From JADMJV01 sp964649085 (GTDB lineage: Bacteria > Vulcanimicrobiota > Xenobia > Xenobiales > JADMJV01), in the NCBI GenBank assembly GCA_964649085.1, contig CAZYPN010000005.1, forward strand, positions 127,492-191,491: a DNA stretch of 64,000 bases, given 5' to 3'. The translations under genes and the position numbers were made by a program. Numbering within the stretch: position 1 is the stretch's first letter; every line of letters starts with the position of its first letter. The notes beneath the pieces were generated by a model. That model searched no databases, was not told where the DNA came from, and saw only the letters and a list, made by a program, of their open reading frames with translations. This document shows positions 9,142-16,986 of this stretch, one piece after another.

Positions 9142-10606
9142 ACTGTTGCGTGAGCCCCAGCAGTTGGCGCACGGCTTTCTGGATTCCGTCGGCGTCGAGT
9201 CCAAAACCCTCCAGGGGCGTGTCGCGGGCGATGGGCGGCGAGGCCGGCAAGGCCACGTGGTGGACTTTGGGATGAATGTCCAGGGAGCTCAACGTTTCCA
9301 GCAGGGTCGTGGCCAGCCCGCCCTGCAGGCAGTGCTCCTCTACGGTAAGCCAGTGGCCACAGATTTGCGCCTGTTCCAGAGCCGAGCGGTCCAGGGGCTT
9401 GAGGAAGCGCACATCCCACACCTGGCAATGAACGCCCCAGCTGGCCAGGGCCTCGGCGGCCAGCAGGGCCGGGTAGATCAATGAGCCCAGAGCGAAAATG
9501 GCGACGTGCTCACCCTGCCGCAGGCAGTGCGAGCGTCCTGCTTCCACCGGGTCGGAGGTCAGGCGAGCCTGCAGGGCCGGGGCATGGGTGAGGCGCACGG
9601 CGATGGGAACTTCGGTGAGTTGACTGAGTTCGCAAATCTGCCGGGCCTCTTCAAGATCGGCCGGGCAACTGAGGGCCAGTCCGTGAACCTGGCGCAAGAG
9701 GGCAAGGTCGCGCAGGCGACAGGGGTCGAGAAAGGCCTCGTCGGGTGCCCAGCACAAACCACCCTGTAGCAAGAGTAGCAGGCAACCCGGTGGCAAGCCC
9801 TGGAGCAGCCCCGGCAGGGCCTCGTCGAGATAGGGGGCATCCAGAGCCAATATCGGGAAGCGGCCGCCGCGGTGCAGCCCCCAGGCCGCACCGGCCAGGT
9901 GCTGGGGCAAACAACGCAGGGCCGGGCACGGCGGCAGCCGAGTGCTCGACCATAGCAAGCTGCCGTTGTTTCCTAAAAGATCGGGCAGGATTTGCAGCAT
10001 TCCCTGCTCCAGGCTGTCAGAAGGCGGCTCGGCCAGTCGTTGTTGGGCTGTGGGTTCCTTGATGGCTGCGGACTGTGCCTCACCATAGAGATGAAGCAGG
10101 CGGCGTCCGGGTGAGCCCAGCACCCGATCGAGCCGGGCGGTAATGTCGTTGGGGTGCTCCAGATCCAGGCTCCCACCGAACTCCCAGCCCAGCCAGCTGG
10201 GCCAGGCGTAGGCCGGCGGGCCCTCCTGGCGTTGGAACCAGCCGCCGCCGTGAGGCACCGGGGCCAGCTGCTGACCCGGATCCATCAGCACAACGAGTAG
10301 CCACTCGGGCAACTCGGGAAGTTGAGTTAAGGCCTCAAGATGGGCTCGATGTTGAGGCAGCTCCAGCACGCACACCAGCGGTTGGTCCTGGGCCAGGCTG
10401 CGCCAGCAAGCGGCGATGCCGGCCGCCCAGGCGTCGGGTTGAAGCAGCTGGCGGTGCAGTTCCAGCCATTCGCCCGATGGCGTTTCCAGACCCGACGGGT
10501 CGCCCAGCGGATAATAGCCGGGCCAACTCAGCCAGGGAAGCTCCCACTCGCCCAGGCATCCCGCCAGGGTGTGTCGTGCCCGACTGGCGGCCGAGATGCG
10601 AGGCAC
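9134..10606 (-). CDS. DXS-like (1-deoxy-D-xylulose-5-phosphate synthase family) protein, probably catalytically inactive
   Basis: 490 aa against about 620 for true DXS. The C-terminal transketolase domain (about 360-490) is well kept, including G-S-L-I-Y-P-A-L-L-A-A-E, R-F-L-K-P-L-D and T-V-E-E-H-C-L-Q-G-G. The N-terminal thiamine-diphosphate domain is shortened and its motifs are gone: the position of G-D-G reads E-L-P (82-84), N-D-N reads M-D-P (108-110), and the catalytic A-E-Q-H reads L-P-Q-H (233-236), so the active-site Glu is Pro234. The frame has no stop or shift. It starts GTG directly after the ispA stop and completes an xseA-xseB-ispA-dxs order like that of E. coli. A regulatory or structural role, or slow decay beside a second real dxs, are the options. 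Confidence 0.8.
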   Translation of the reverse strand: MPRISAASRARHTLAGCLGEWELPWLSWPGYYPLGDPSGLETPSGEWLELHRQLLQPDAWAAGIAACWRSLAQDQPLVCVLELPQHRAHLEALTQLPELPEWLLVVLMDPGQQLAPVPHGGGWFQRQEGPPAYAWPSWLGWEFGGSLDLEHPNDITARLDRVLGSPGRRLLHLYGEAQSAAIKEPTAQQRLAEPPSDSLEQGMLQILPDLLGNNGSLLWSSTRLPPCPALRCLPQHLAGAAWGLHRGGRFPILALDAPYLDEALPGLLQGLPPGCLLLLLQGGLCWAPDEAFLDPCRLRDLALLRQVHGLALSCPADLEEARQICELSQLTEVPIAVRLTHAPALQARLTSDPVEAGRSHCLRQGEHVAIFALGSLIYPALLAAEALASWGVHCQVWDVRFLKPLDRSALEQAQICGHWLTVEEHCLQGGLATTLLETLSSLDIHPKVHHVALPASPPIARDTPLEGFGLDADGIQKAVRQLLGLTQQFT

Positions 10607-11464
10607 TTAACTGGTTCGGGTGAGCAGGTAGCGAGCCAGGGCCATCAGGGGCTCGGCTCGATCGGCAAAGGGTTGCAGGGCTTCCAGGGCCTCCTCGACA
10701 GCCAGGGCGGCCATCTCTCGCGAGGCCTCCAGGCCGTAAAGAGCCGGATAGCTCACCGACTCCGGGTCTTCGAGATGGTCCAGGATGTCGTCGGTAATTT
10801 GAAAGACCAGGCCAATGCGCTCTCCATAACGGGTCATGCGCTCCAGTTGCTCGGCATCGGCTCCGCCCACGATGGCGCCGGCGCGAACCGCTCCGCGAAT
10901 CAGGGCCCCGGTTTTGGCCGCGTGGATCTTTTTCAACTGGGTTCCGTCGATCTGTCCCGATTTTTGGGCTTGAAGATCGATGACCTGACCTCCCACCATG
11001 CCCGGGTGTCCCGAGGACAGCGCCAGTTCCTGGATCAAGGCCCGCAGCGTGGCTCCGGGAAGTTCTTCGCCCAGGGTGGCCACCTGGAACGCCCAGATGC
11101 ACAGGCCATCACCGGCCAGCAGGGCGACGTCCTCGCCATAGACTCGATGGTTGGTGGGCCGGCCACGGCGCTCATCATCGTTGTCCATGCAGGGCAAATC
11201 GTCGTGGACCAGCGAGAAGCAATGGATCAGTTCGAAGGCGCAGGCGGCGGGCATGGCCTTGCGGTAGGGCTGGCCCAGGGCCTCGCAACTGGCCAGCGCC
11301 AGAACCGGGCGGAAACGCTTTCCGCCGGGAAACACGCTGTAGCGCATGGCTTCGACAATGGGGCCGAGGCTGGGCGAGTCGGCGGCGAGGAAGCTCTCCA
11401 GAGCTTCATCGACTTCCGCCGCGCGAGCTTTCATATAGGCTTTCAAATCGAAGGTGGTGGTCAC
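10607..11464 (-). CDS. ispA: Polyprenyl diphosphate synthase (farnesyl/geranylgeranyl diphosphate synthase)
   Basis: 285 aa from the GTG at 11464, which overlaps the xseB stop in a GTGA. Motifs of trans-prenyltransferases are complete: G-G-K-R-F-R-P at 47-53, the first Asp-rich motif D-D-L-P-C-M-D at 88-94, and the second D-D-I-L-D. Residues 5 and 4 before the first motif are Phe and Ser, much as in E. coli IspA (Tyr-Ser), which favours a C15 product. It makes the precursor for undecaprenyl phosphate and quinones. The longer open frame upstream of 11464 overlaps xseB and is not part of the family. Confidence 0.93.
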   Translation of the reverse strand: MTTTFDLKAYMKARAAEVDEALESFLAADSPSLGPIVEAMRYSVFPGGKRFRPVLALASCEALGQPYRKAMPAACAFELIHCFSLVHDDLPCMDNDDERRGRPTNHRVYGEDVALLAGDGLCIWAFQVATLGEELPGATLRALIQELALSSGHPGMVGGQVIDLQAQKSGQIDGTQLKKIHAAKTGALIRGAVRAGAIVGGADAEQLERMTRYGERIGLVFQITDDILDHLEDPESVSYPALYGLEASREMAALAVEEALEALQPFADRAEPLMALARYLLTRTS

Positions 11465-11676
11465 CGCGCTTCCGCTCCGGCCTGTTCCCGGCTTAGAAGT
11501 ATCTTCACCCGGTCCTCGACGGCCTTCAGTTTTTCGTCGCACATTCGGGTCAACTCGATACCTTTTTCAAACAGTTCTAGGGATTGTTCAAGACCCTGCT
11601 GGCCGTTCTCCAACTGTCCGACAATCTTGCGCAGTTGGTCCAGGGCCTGTTCGTAGGTGGGCGATGTCGATTCCAT
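11461..11676 (-). CDS. xseB: Exodeoxyribonuclease VII small subunit
   Basis: 71 aa from the ATG at 11676, which has AAGGAAA upstream. The sequence shows the XseB pattern: Y-E-Q-A-L-D-Q-L-R-K-I-V, L-E-N-G, L-E-Q-S-L-E-L-F-E-K-G-I-E-L and a C-terminal K-L-K-A-V-E-D-R-V. It forms the multi-copy helical subunit of the XseA/XseB nuclease. It lies 40 bp after xseA and overlaps ispA by 4 nt. Confidence 0.93.
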   Translation of the reverse strand: MESTSPTYEQALDQLRKIVGQLENGQQGLEQSLELFEKGIELTRMCDEKLKAVEDRVKILLSREQAGAEAR

Positions 11677-11716
11677 CGTTGAGTTTCCTTCAGGCAATAC
11701 TGCCCCCGGGTTCCCG

Positions 11717-13072
11717 CTACAGGGCCGCATTCCTGCCCGGTTCGACCGCCGAGCGGGCCTGCAGAACCTGACAATCGAGTTGACCGTCGTCCAGGTGAAT
11801 TTCCACCCGCTCGCCCACTTCTACACCTTCGGCTCGACGCAAAATTTGCCCACGGGAGTCCCGGCAGAAGGCATAGCCACGCTGCAGCACCCGCCGAGGA
11901 GACAGGCTCTGTAGCAGTTGGGCGTGCTGTGCCAGCTGGTCGCGCCGTTGCTGCAAAAGTCGCAGCATCTGGCGATGCAGGTCCTCGCTTTGGTGATTCA
12001 GGATTTGATGCTGATGGCTGAGCCGCAGCGGCAGTTGCTCGGGCTGCACGCGGTGGGTGAGCTGGTCGAGCAGTCGGCGCTGTCCAGAAACCCGCTCCCG
12101 CAGTGCGCTGAAGAGTTTTTCGCCGAGCTGCTGCAGTTGCCACCGGTGACGTTCCCACAGCCCCTCGGGACGGGTAAGCCAGGGGCGCCGACCCAGATCG
12201 TCCAGTGTCTGGCGTTGGCGCGTGACCCGTTGCCACAGCAACTGGCGCAGTTGCTGTCGCAGGTGAGCAAGCTCGCGGCTCAACTGCTCACGTTCGGGAG
12301 CCACCATTTCAGCAGCGGCTGTGGGCGTGGCGGCCCGACGATCGGCCACCAAATCTACCAGGCTATGGTCGGTTTCGTGGCCGATGGCGGCGATCACCGG
12401 GAGCGGATATTGGGCCAGAAAGCGAACCAGCGGTTCGGCGTTAAAGGCCATCAAGTCTTCCCACGACCCCCCGCCGCGGGCCACAATCACCACCTCGACC
12501 CGGACTTTGAGCAGCATTTTCAGAGCCCGAATCAGGCCTGGCACCGCCTCGGGCCCCTGCACCGGGGCTGGAGACAACACCAACTGGACCGAAGGGTTGC
12601 GCCGCTCGAGCGTGGTGTGAATATCGTGCCAGACGGCACCCTCTGGCGAGGTGACCACCCCCACCCTCCGGGGGAAAAAGGGAAGAGGTCGCTTACGCTG
12701 AGCGGAAAACAGTCCTGCTTCGGTCAGCCTGCGCCGGAGCAGTTCCAGGGCTTGAAAATACTGGCCGATACCGTCCGGGATCAGGCTCTCCACTACCAAC
12801 TGTAGCTGGCCCTGAGGCGGGTAGACCCGCAGGCTGCCTCGGGCCAGAACCGTGATGCCCTGGCTGGGGGAGAACTCCAGCCGGCGTCGCTGGCTGGACC
12901 ACATGACGCAACGCAGGACGGCATCGCCTTCACGCAGGGAAAAATACAGGTGACCGCCGGGGCGTGAAACGAGCTGGGTGAGCTCGCCGCGCACCCACAG
13001 CCCGCTGAACAGTCGGTCGAACTGCTGCTGCACACTCTGCAGCAACGAGCTGACGCCGACGGCCGAAGTCAA
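11717..13072 (-). CDS. xseA: Exodeoxyribonuclease VII large subunit
   Basis: 451 aa, TTG start overlapping the stop of the upstream gene (TTGA). An N-terminal OB fold (W-V-R-G-E-L-T-Q, G-H-L-Y-F-S-L-R-E) is followed by the catalytic domain with V-G-V-V-T-S-P-E-G-A, A-R-G-G-G-S-W-E-D-L, and G-H-E-T-D-H-S-L-V-D with D-x-R-A-A-T-P-T-A-A-A-E. A long C-terminal coiled coil binds XseB. The complex degrades single-stranded DNA. The first gene clearly assigned in the xseA-xseB-ispA-dxs-like run. Confidence 0.95.
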   Translation of the reverse strand: MTSAVGVSSLLQSVQQQFDRLFSGLWVRGELTQLVSRPGGHLYFSLREGDAVLRCVMWSSQRRRLEFSPSQGITVLARGSLRVYPPQGQLQLVVESLIPDGIGQYFQALELLRRRLTEAGLFSAQRKRPLPFFPRRVGVVTSPEGAVWHDIHTTLERRNPSVQLVLSPAPVQGPEAVPGLIRALKMLLKVRVEVVIVARGGGSWEDLMAFNAEPLVRFLAQYPLPVIAAIGHETDHSLVDLVADRRAATPTAAAEMVAPEREQLSRELAHLRQQLRQLLWQRVTRQRQTLDDLGRRPWLTRPEGLWERHRWQLQQLGEKLFSALRERVSGQRRLLDQLTHRVQPEQLPLRLSHQHQILNHQSEDLHRQMLRLLQQRRDQLAQHAQLLQSLSPRRVLQRGYAFCRDSRGQILRRAEGVEVGERVEIHLDDGQLDCQVLQARSAVEPGRNAAL

Positions 13073-13605
13073 GGGGTGCTGGGCTTGGCCGGGGTGGGGC
13101 TGGCTTTGGGTTCGGCCTGGGGCCGGGGGGGCGAGGGCATGCCCTCAAAGGGATTGAAGGCCACCTTGCGCTCAGGATCGAGCACGGTGAATACCGTACG
13201 CCGCTCGCGGTCCTCGCCGACGAGCAGGCGGGGGCGGCCACTGGAATCGTAAAAGGCCACTCCCTGAAAATCGTCGGGCAGGGGCTCGTGGGGGGTCAAC
13301 ATTCCATAGTTGCCGCGCAGTAACATCACCCTGCCCTGGCGGTCGGCACTCCAGGCTGCCGTTAACTGATTGTCGTCGTTCATAAGCACCAGACCACGGG
13401 TACTGACGGTTTGCAGGTCGGTGTAGGCGTTATGGACGACGATACCGCCGAGAATCAGAATGAGCACCAGAGCCAGGCCGCCCACCCGCTTCATTCCCTC
13501 ATTCTGGGCTTCCAGAAAGGCAATTCGCTCTTCCACACTGAGGGGAGGGGCGGAACTGGTAGGCTCGGCTGTTTCGCTGTCAGCGGCGACTTCTTGCTCA
13601 CTCAT
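13069..13605 (-). CDS. Single-pass membrane protein of unknown function
   Basis: 178 aa. A charged N-terminal region of about 40 residues with a short coiled segment precedes one strong membrane helix near residues 41-59 (G-G-L-A-L-V-L-I-L-I-L-G-G-I-V-V). The following domain of about 100 residues has a strand-rich look (R-G-L-V-L-M-N-D-D-N-Q, G-R-V-M-L-L-R-G-N-Y-G), and the tail is rich in Pro, Lys and Ala. No family recognised. It overlaps xseA by 4 nt and so is translated with that operon. The strand-rich part is predicted to be outside the cytoplasm. Confidence 0.75.
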   Translation of the reverse strand: MSEQEVAADSETAEPTSSAPPLSVEERIAFLEAQNEGMKRVGGLALVLILILGGIVVHNAYTDLQTVSTRGLVLMNDDNQLTAAWSADRQGRVMLLRGNYGMLTPHEPLPDDFQGVAFYDSSGRPRLLVGEDRERRTVFTVLDPERKVAFNPFEGMPSPPRPQAEPKASPTPAKPSTP

Positions 13606-13626
13606 AGGGAACGCTGTTCTCTTCGA

Positions 13627-13968
13627 CTACAACCAGACCTGCTGATTGTTTGAATAAGCCCTACGGTCGCGGCGTCGGTGGGCCTGGTCCAGGGCCAGCA
13701 GGGCCCAGAGCGGAAGGCAGGCCGGTCCCAGCAACTGGCTGGTCAGCCCGATGACCAGCCAGAGGGCGGCTGTGGTGATCGGGAATAAGAGAATTTCTGT
13801 CGGCGCGGGCAGGCTCTTGCGAGCGCTGCGCCAGAACCCGGGCAGCAGCCCCAGGCTCAGCAAGGCCTGGAAAGGACTGGGATGGATCAGTCCAATCAGG
13901 GCGGGCAGCCAGTATAGGGCCAGGTAAAAGGTCAGTCGTCGTAGTTTTCTCGAGTCTTGAAGGTTCAT
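13627..13968 (-). CDS. Small multi-pass membrane protein of unknown function
   Basis: 113 aa with three or four hydrophobic segments (about residues 10-30, 32-45, 58-78, 80-92) and a basic tail. GGAGGACTCG upstream of the ATG at 13968 is a good ribosome site. It lies 21 bp upstream of the single-pass membrane protein and is probably the first gene of the xseA operon. No family recognised. Confidence 0.7.
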   Translation of the reverse strand: MNLQDSRKLRRLTFYLALYWLPALIGLIHPSPFQALLSLGLLPGFWRSARKSLPAPTEILLFPITTAALWLVIGLTSQLLGPACLPLWALLALDQAHRRRDRRAYSNNQQVWL

Positions 13969-13999
13969 CGAGTCCTCCTTGAAGTTTCATCAATGCTTG

Positions 14000-14017
14000 A
14001 TCGAAAATTAGTTCGAT
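14000..14017. promoter_or_regulatory. AT-rich region with a short palindrome, candidate operator
   Basis: The 138-bp divergent gap 13969-14106 contains a perfect inverted repeat ATCGAA-6-TTCGAT at 14000-14017 inside a locally AT-rich patch that also holds a run of seven A at about 14023. It sits 32 bp upstream of the minus-strand membrane-protein start. This is what an operator or promoter element would look like, but one copy proves nothing. Confidence 0.25.
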
Positions 14018-14106
14018 GGTCTAAAAAAAGTCTGAATGGCCTTCCGTCGTCGACCTGATCACGTTCTGCTAACACTTCAGGCCCTGGCCGGAATTAGGCT
14101 GCAGTC

Positions 14107-15189
14107 ATGCAGATCACGAGCACCAACTCTCGGCCCTGGTCGAACTCGATGTTGCTGGCGCCCAAGGCCTCTCCGTCCGTTCGCCAGCAACTGGAAGAGG
14201 ATCTGGCCCGCTTCCCCGAGCCCTGGCTCGATTTTCTGGACCGCCAGGGGGTTCGGGTTGCTGTCCTCGAGCCAGGTCAAACGTTGCTCGACTCTCCGGC
14301 CCTGAAAGCCAAAGCCACCAACAGCCAGGCGTTGGAGCCGTTGCGAAGCGAGATTGGACGTTTTCTGGCTGAGGTTCCCGAGGGGATGGAGTCTCGCATG
14401 GCCCTCACCCGTCATTTTCACGAGGCGCTGCAAGCCGCCAGCAGCAGCCTGAGGACGCTGACTCACGGACGCTCGTTCTCGCTGGACGAGCTGGCCGAGC
14501 ACCGCCAGATTGCGGCCGAACATCGGCCCGCCTGGGAACGTTCCTTTCTCGACTTCAACCGCGACTGGCTGCGCCCCGAGGGGTCGCGCTGGACCACCAG
14601 TCACGGTGTTTGCTTTTTACCACCCGTGCCCACGCCCTGGGGGGCGATTGGCGATCGCGACTATCAGGAGGCTGCCTGCACCCGGGCCGAAGATGTGGCC
14701 GACAGCCTGGGCCTCAATCGGGGCGCCGATCGTCTGGTGCTGCTGCACCCTCGCTACCTGGCCGGCTGCGCCCCCGAAATCGGCCATTATCGGGTGGCGG
14801 TTCACGAACTGGGTCATGCGCTCGATTACGCTCTGGAAGGCCTGCCTCAGTCGTCGGGTTATGGTGCCCTGCATCGCCAACGCGTCCACCAATTGTTCGA
14901 ACAGGCCCGGCAACGCGGCAACTTCCTCAGCGATCGGGCCGACGACAGCCCCCGAGAGTATTTCGCCGAGGTGGTCGAGGCTTCTCTCACGGAAGCGACT
15001 TCCGGCTTTGACTTCCGCCCCGAAAATCATCGTGAGGCTCTGCAGCAACGCGACCCGGAGGCCTATCGATATCTGCGCGAATTACTGCAGAGCCTGCCGG
15101 GGCAGAACTGGGTCAGTCAGGCTCCGCCGCCGGTGGGTGTGCCCGAAGGGTTTCCCGATCCTGACCGCGACCCGATTTATTGGGACTGA
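14107..15189 (+). CDS. Putative zinc metallopeptidase (HExxH, anthrax-lethal-factor-like fold)
   Basis: 360 aa. A helical N-terminal half of about 190 residues has no motif I recognise. The C-terminal half has V-A-V-H-E-L-G-H-A-L-D, a zinc-binding HExxH helix, followed about 60 residues later by S-P-R-E-Y-F-A-E-V-V-E-A, where the Glu is the expected third ligand. This spacing and the E-Y-F-A-E motif resemble ATLF-like gluzincins. No signal peptide is visible, so it is probably cytosolic or exported by another route. The 3' end overlaps the convergent RNB gene by 13 bp. The substrate is unknown. Confidence 0.72.
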   Translation: MQITSTNSRPWSNSMLLAPKASPSVRQQLEEDLARFPEPWLDFLDRQGVRVAVLEPGQTLLDSPALKAKATNSQALEPLRSEIGRFLAEVPEGMESRMALTRHFHEALQAASSSLRTLTHGRSFSLDELAEHRQIAAEHRPAWERSFLDFNRDWLRPEGSRWTTSHGVCFLPPVPTPWGAIGDRDYQEAACTRAEDVADSLGLNRGADRLVLLHPRYLAGCAPEIGHYRVAVHELGHALDYALEGLPQSSGYGALHRQRVHQLFEQARQRGNFLSDRADDSPREYFAEVVEASLTEATSGFDFRPENHREALQQRDPEAYRYLRELLQSLPGQNWVSQAPPPVGVPEGFPDPDRDPIYWD

Positions 15190-16940
15190 ACCGGTACAAA
15201 GTCGATATGCCCCTTCTCGGGGTCGACACGGCGGAGTTCGACCCGCAGGTGATCGCCCACGTCCAGATCGGCCACCCCTTCGACCAGCTTGCCCTCGATG
15301 GGGGGGTCGACCACCTTGATGAACACTCCCTTTTTGGGGTTGATGCCGGTGACGGCGGCTTCAAACTGCTGACCCACCTGGGAGGTTAAATATTGAGCCA
15401 CCGCGGCCTTGCGGACCTGGCGTTCGGCCCCTTTCGCAGCGCTTTCTTGCTGATTGCATTGCTCGGCCAGAGCCTGAAGTTCTTCCGCCGAGTAGGGACA
15501 GGGCTGGCCCAGGGTGGCGGCTTTGATCATTCGCTGGATGACGATGTCGGGCAGGCGCCGGTTGGGGGCGGTGGAGTGGACATAGCCGACCTCGCCCCCC
15601 AGAACGCCCTGGCCGAAGTGCCCCTTCAGAGGTTGGCCCGGGGGAGTCACCACATAGTCGCCGCCGCCCATGAGCTTCAGCAGGCTGCCGCTGACCTCGG
15701 GATAGGCTTTGGGATCGCGCTGTTTGAATTCGCGCAGAAAGCGACTCAGCGCGGCCGGGTCGGGCTGGGGGGGAAGGATGGCCAGTTCAGAAGGCATTTC
15801 CTGGCCGTCCGGCAGTTCGGAAGCGGCCTTGACCGCCACTTCGCGCATGCGGTCCCAGCGCTGGGGTGGCTCGACCACTCGTTGAAACACCGGGAAGCCC
15901 TGCTGGTGCAGGAAGGCGGCGTTGGCCGTATTGGTGGCGATCATCATGTGGGCCACGGCCTCGCTGGCCAGGTTTTTCCTCTCTTCCACCAGATCGACCA
16001 GACGACCATCCTCGACCACCGGCAGCACCCGATCAGCCTCGAATTCCAGCGCCCCGCGCTCGGCAGCTGCCTTGCCGAGGCGTTGACCCACCTCGATCTG
16101 CAAGCGAACCTGCTCGTCCATGCCGGGCACCTGGGAAACGGCAGGTGGCGCTTCGGACTCGCCCTCCAGCCAGCTGGATACGGTGGTATAGGCCAGCTTG
16201 GCCCGGTTGTGGACGGCCGCCTGATATACCTGCGAGCTCTCCACTTCGCCTTCGGCGTTGACCACCAGTTCGGTGACCAGGGCCCGCCGGTCGACGCCGG
16301 GCCCCAGCGAGGTCCAATCGGTGGAAAGCTGCTCGGGCAGCATATTGAACACCCGCCCCGTGGTGTAGACGGTCACCGTGTTGTGGCGTGCCTGCAGATC
16401 GATGGCCGAATCCTTGGGCACGGCTTCGGCCACGTCGGCGATGGCCACCAACAACCGCGTCTTGCCTTCGCCCAGGTCTTCGGCGTAGGCGAGTTGGTCG
16501 ATATCTCGGGTATCTTCGTTGTCGATGGAGGCCCAGGCCAGATGGCGCAGGTCGCGAACCCCCGGGCCCTGGATAGGAGGCGGACCCCCGATGGCCTTTA
16601 CCTGCTCCAGGGCTTCGGGGGAATATTCGCTGCTCAGCCCTCGCTGGTTCAGGGCTTCCCGGGCCTGTTCCCCCAGGCTTCCCAGCGCGACTCCCCGGGG
16701 TTCGGGCGCTGAGGCCGACTCGGCTGCGGCGCCGCTGGCCGTGGCCGGCTCGGCCGAGTTGTTGGCGACCAGTTCGGGGCAGGGTTTGTAACTGAGATCC
16801 TCAGAACTCTCCGACGAGCTCAATTGATCTTGGGGAAGAGGCTCGGTGTCGGGCAGTTTCTCGGTCGGGCTGAGCTTCTGACTCTGCGTATTGCGCAGGG
16901 CGCTGAGCAGGGTTTGCTGGGCGATGGGATCGAGTTGCAT
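15177..16940 (-). CDS. RNB-domain exoribonuclease (RNase II/R family)
   Basis: 587 aa from the ATG at 16940; an in-frame ATG at 17000 would overlap the divergent gene, and neither has a good ribosome site. The first 100 residues are low-complexity and acidic. The RNB catalytic motif reads S-I-D-N-E-D-T-R-D-I-D-Q-L. Asp residues equivalent to RNase II 201, 207 and 209 are kept while position 210 is Gln, a variant I associate with a distinct bacterial RNB subfamily. Further RNB motifs are E-A-V-A-H-M-M and Y-V-H-S-T-A-P-N-R-R-L-P-D. A C-terminal S1-like barrel (about 525-585) binds RNA. No cold-shock domains are evident, unlike RNase R. Confidence 0.88.
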   Translation of the reverse strand: MQLDPIAQQTLLSALRNTQSQKLSPTEKLPDTEPLPQDQLSSSESSEDLSYKPCPELVANNSAEPATASGAAAESASAPEPRGVALGSLGEQAREALNQRGLSSEYSPEALEQVKAIGGPPPIQGPGVRDLRHLAWASIDNEDTRDIDQLAYAEDLGEGKTRLLVAIADVAEAVPKDSAIDLQARHNTVTVYTTGRVFNMLPEQLSTDWTSLGPGVDRRALVTELVVNAEGEVESSQVYQAAVHNRAKLAYTTVSSWLEGESEAPPAVSQVPGMDEQVRLQIEVGQRLGKAAAERGALEFEADRVLPVVEDGRLVDLVEERKNLASEAVAHMMIATNTANAAFLHQQGFPVFQRVVEPPQRWDRMREVAVKAASELPDGQEMPSELAILPPQPDPAALSRFLREFKQRDPKAYPEVSGSLLKLMGGGDYVVTPPGQPLKGHFGQGVLGGEVGYVHSTAPNRRLPDIVIQRMIKAATLGQPCPYSAEELQALAEQCNQQESAAKGAERQVRKAAVAQYLTSQVGQQFEAAVTGINPKKGVFIKVVDPPIEGKLVEGVADLDVGDHLRVELRRVDPEKGHIDFVPVQSQ

Positions 16941-16986
16941 AGGGGAGAGTTCGCGCCAGCGAGCATCGCCCCTGGGAGGGTATGGC

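Noticed and set aside
9134..10606. Reading the DXS-like gene as a frameshifted or truncated pseudogene
   Set aside because: The 490-codon frame is open and the residue changes at motif sites are substitutions and local deletions, so I call it an intact pseudoenzyme gene instead.
15393..16712. 439-codon plus-strand open frame opposite the RNB ribonuclease
   Set aside because: Shadow of the RNB gene, with no recognisable motif and no ribosome site; the minus frame has RNB and S1 motifs.
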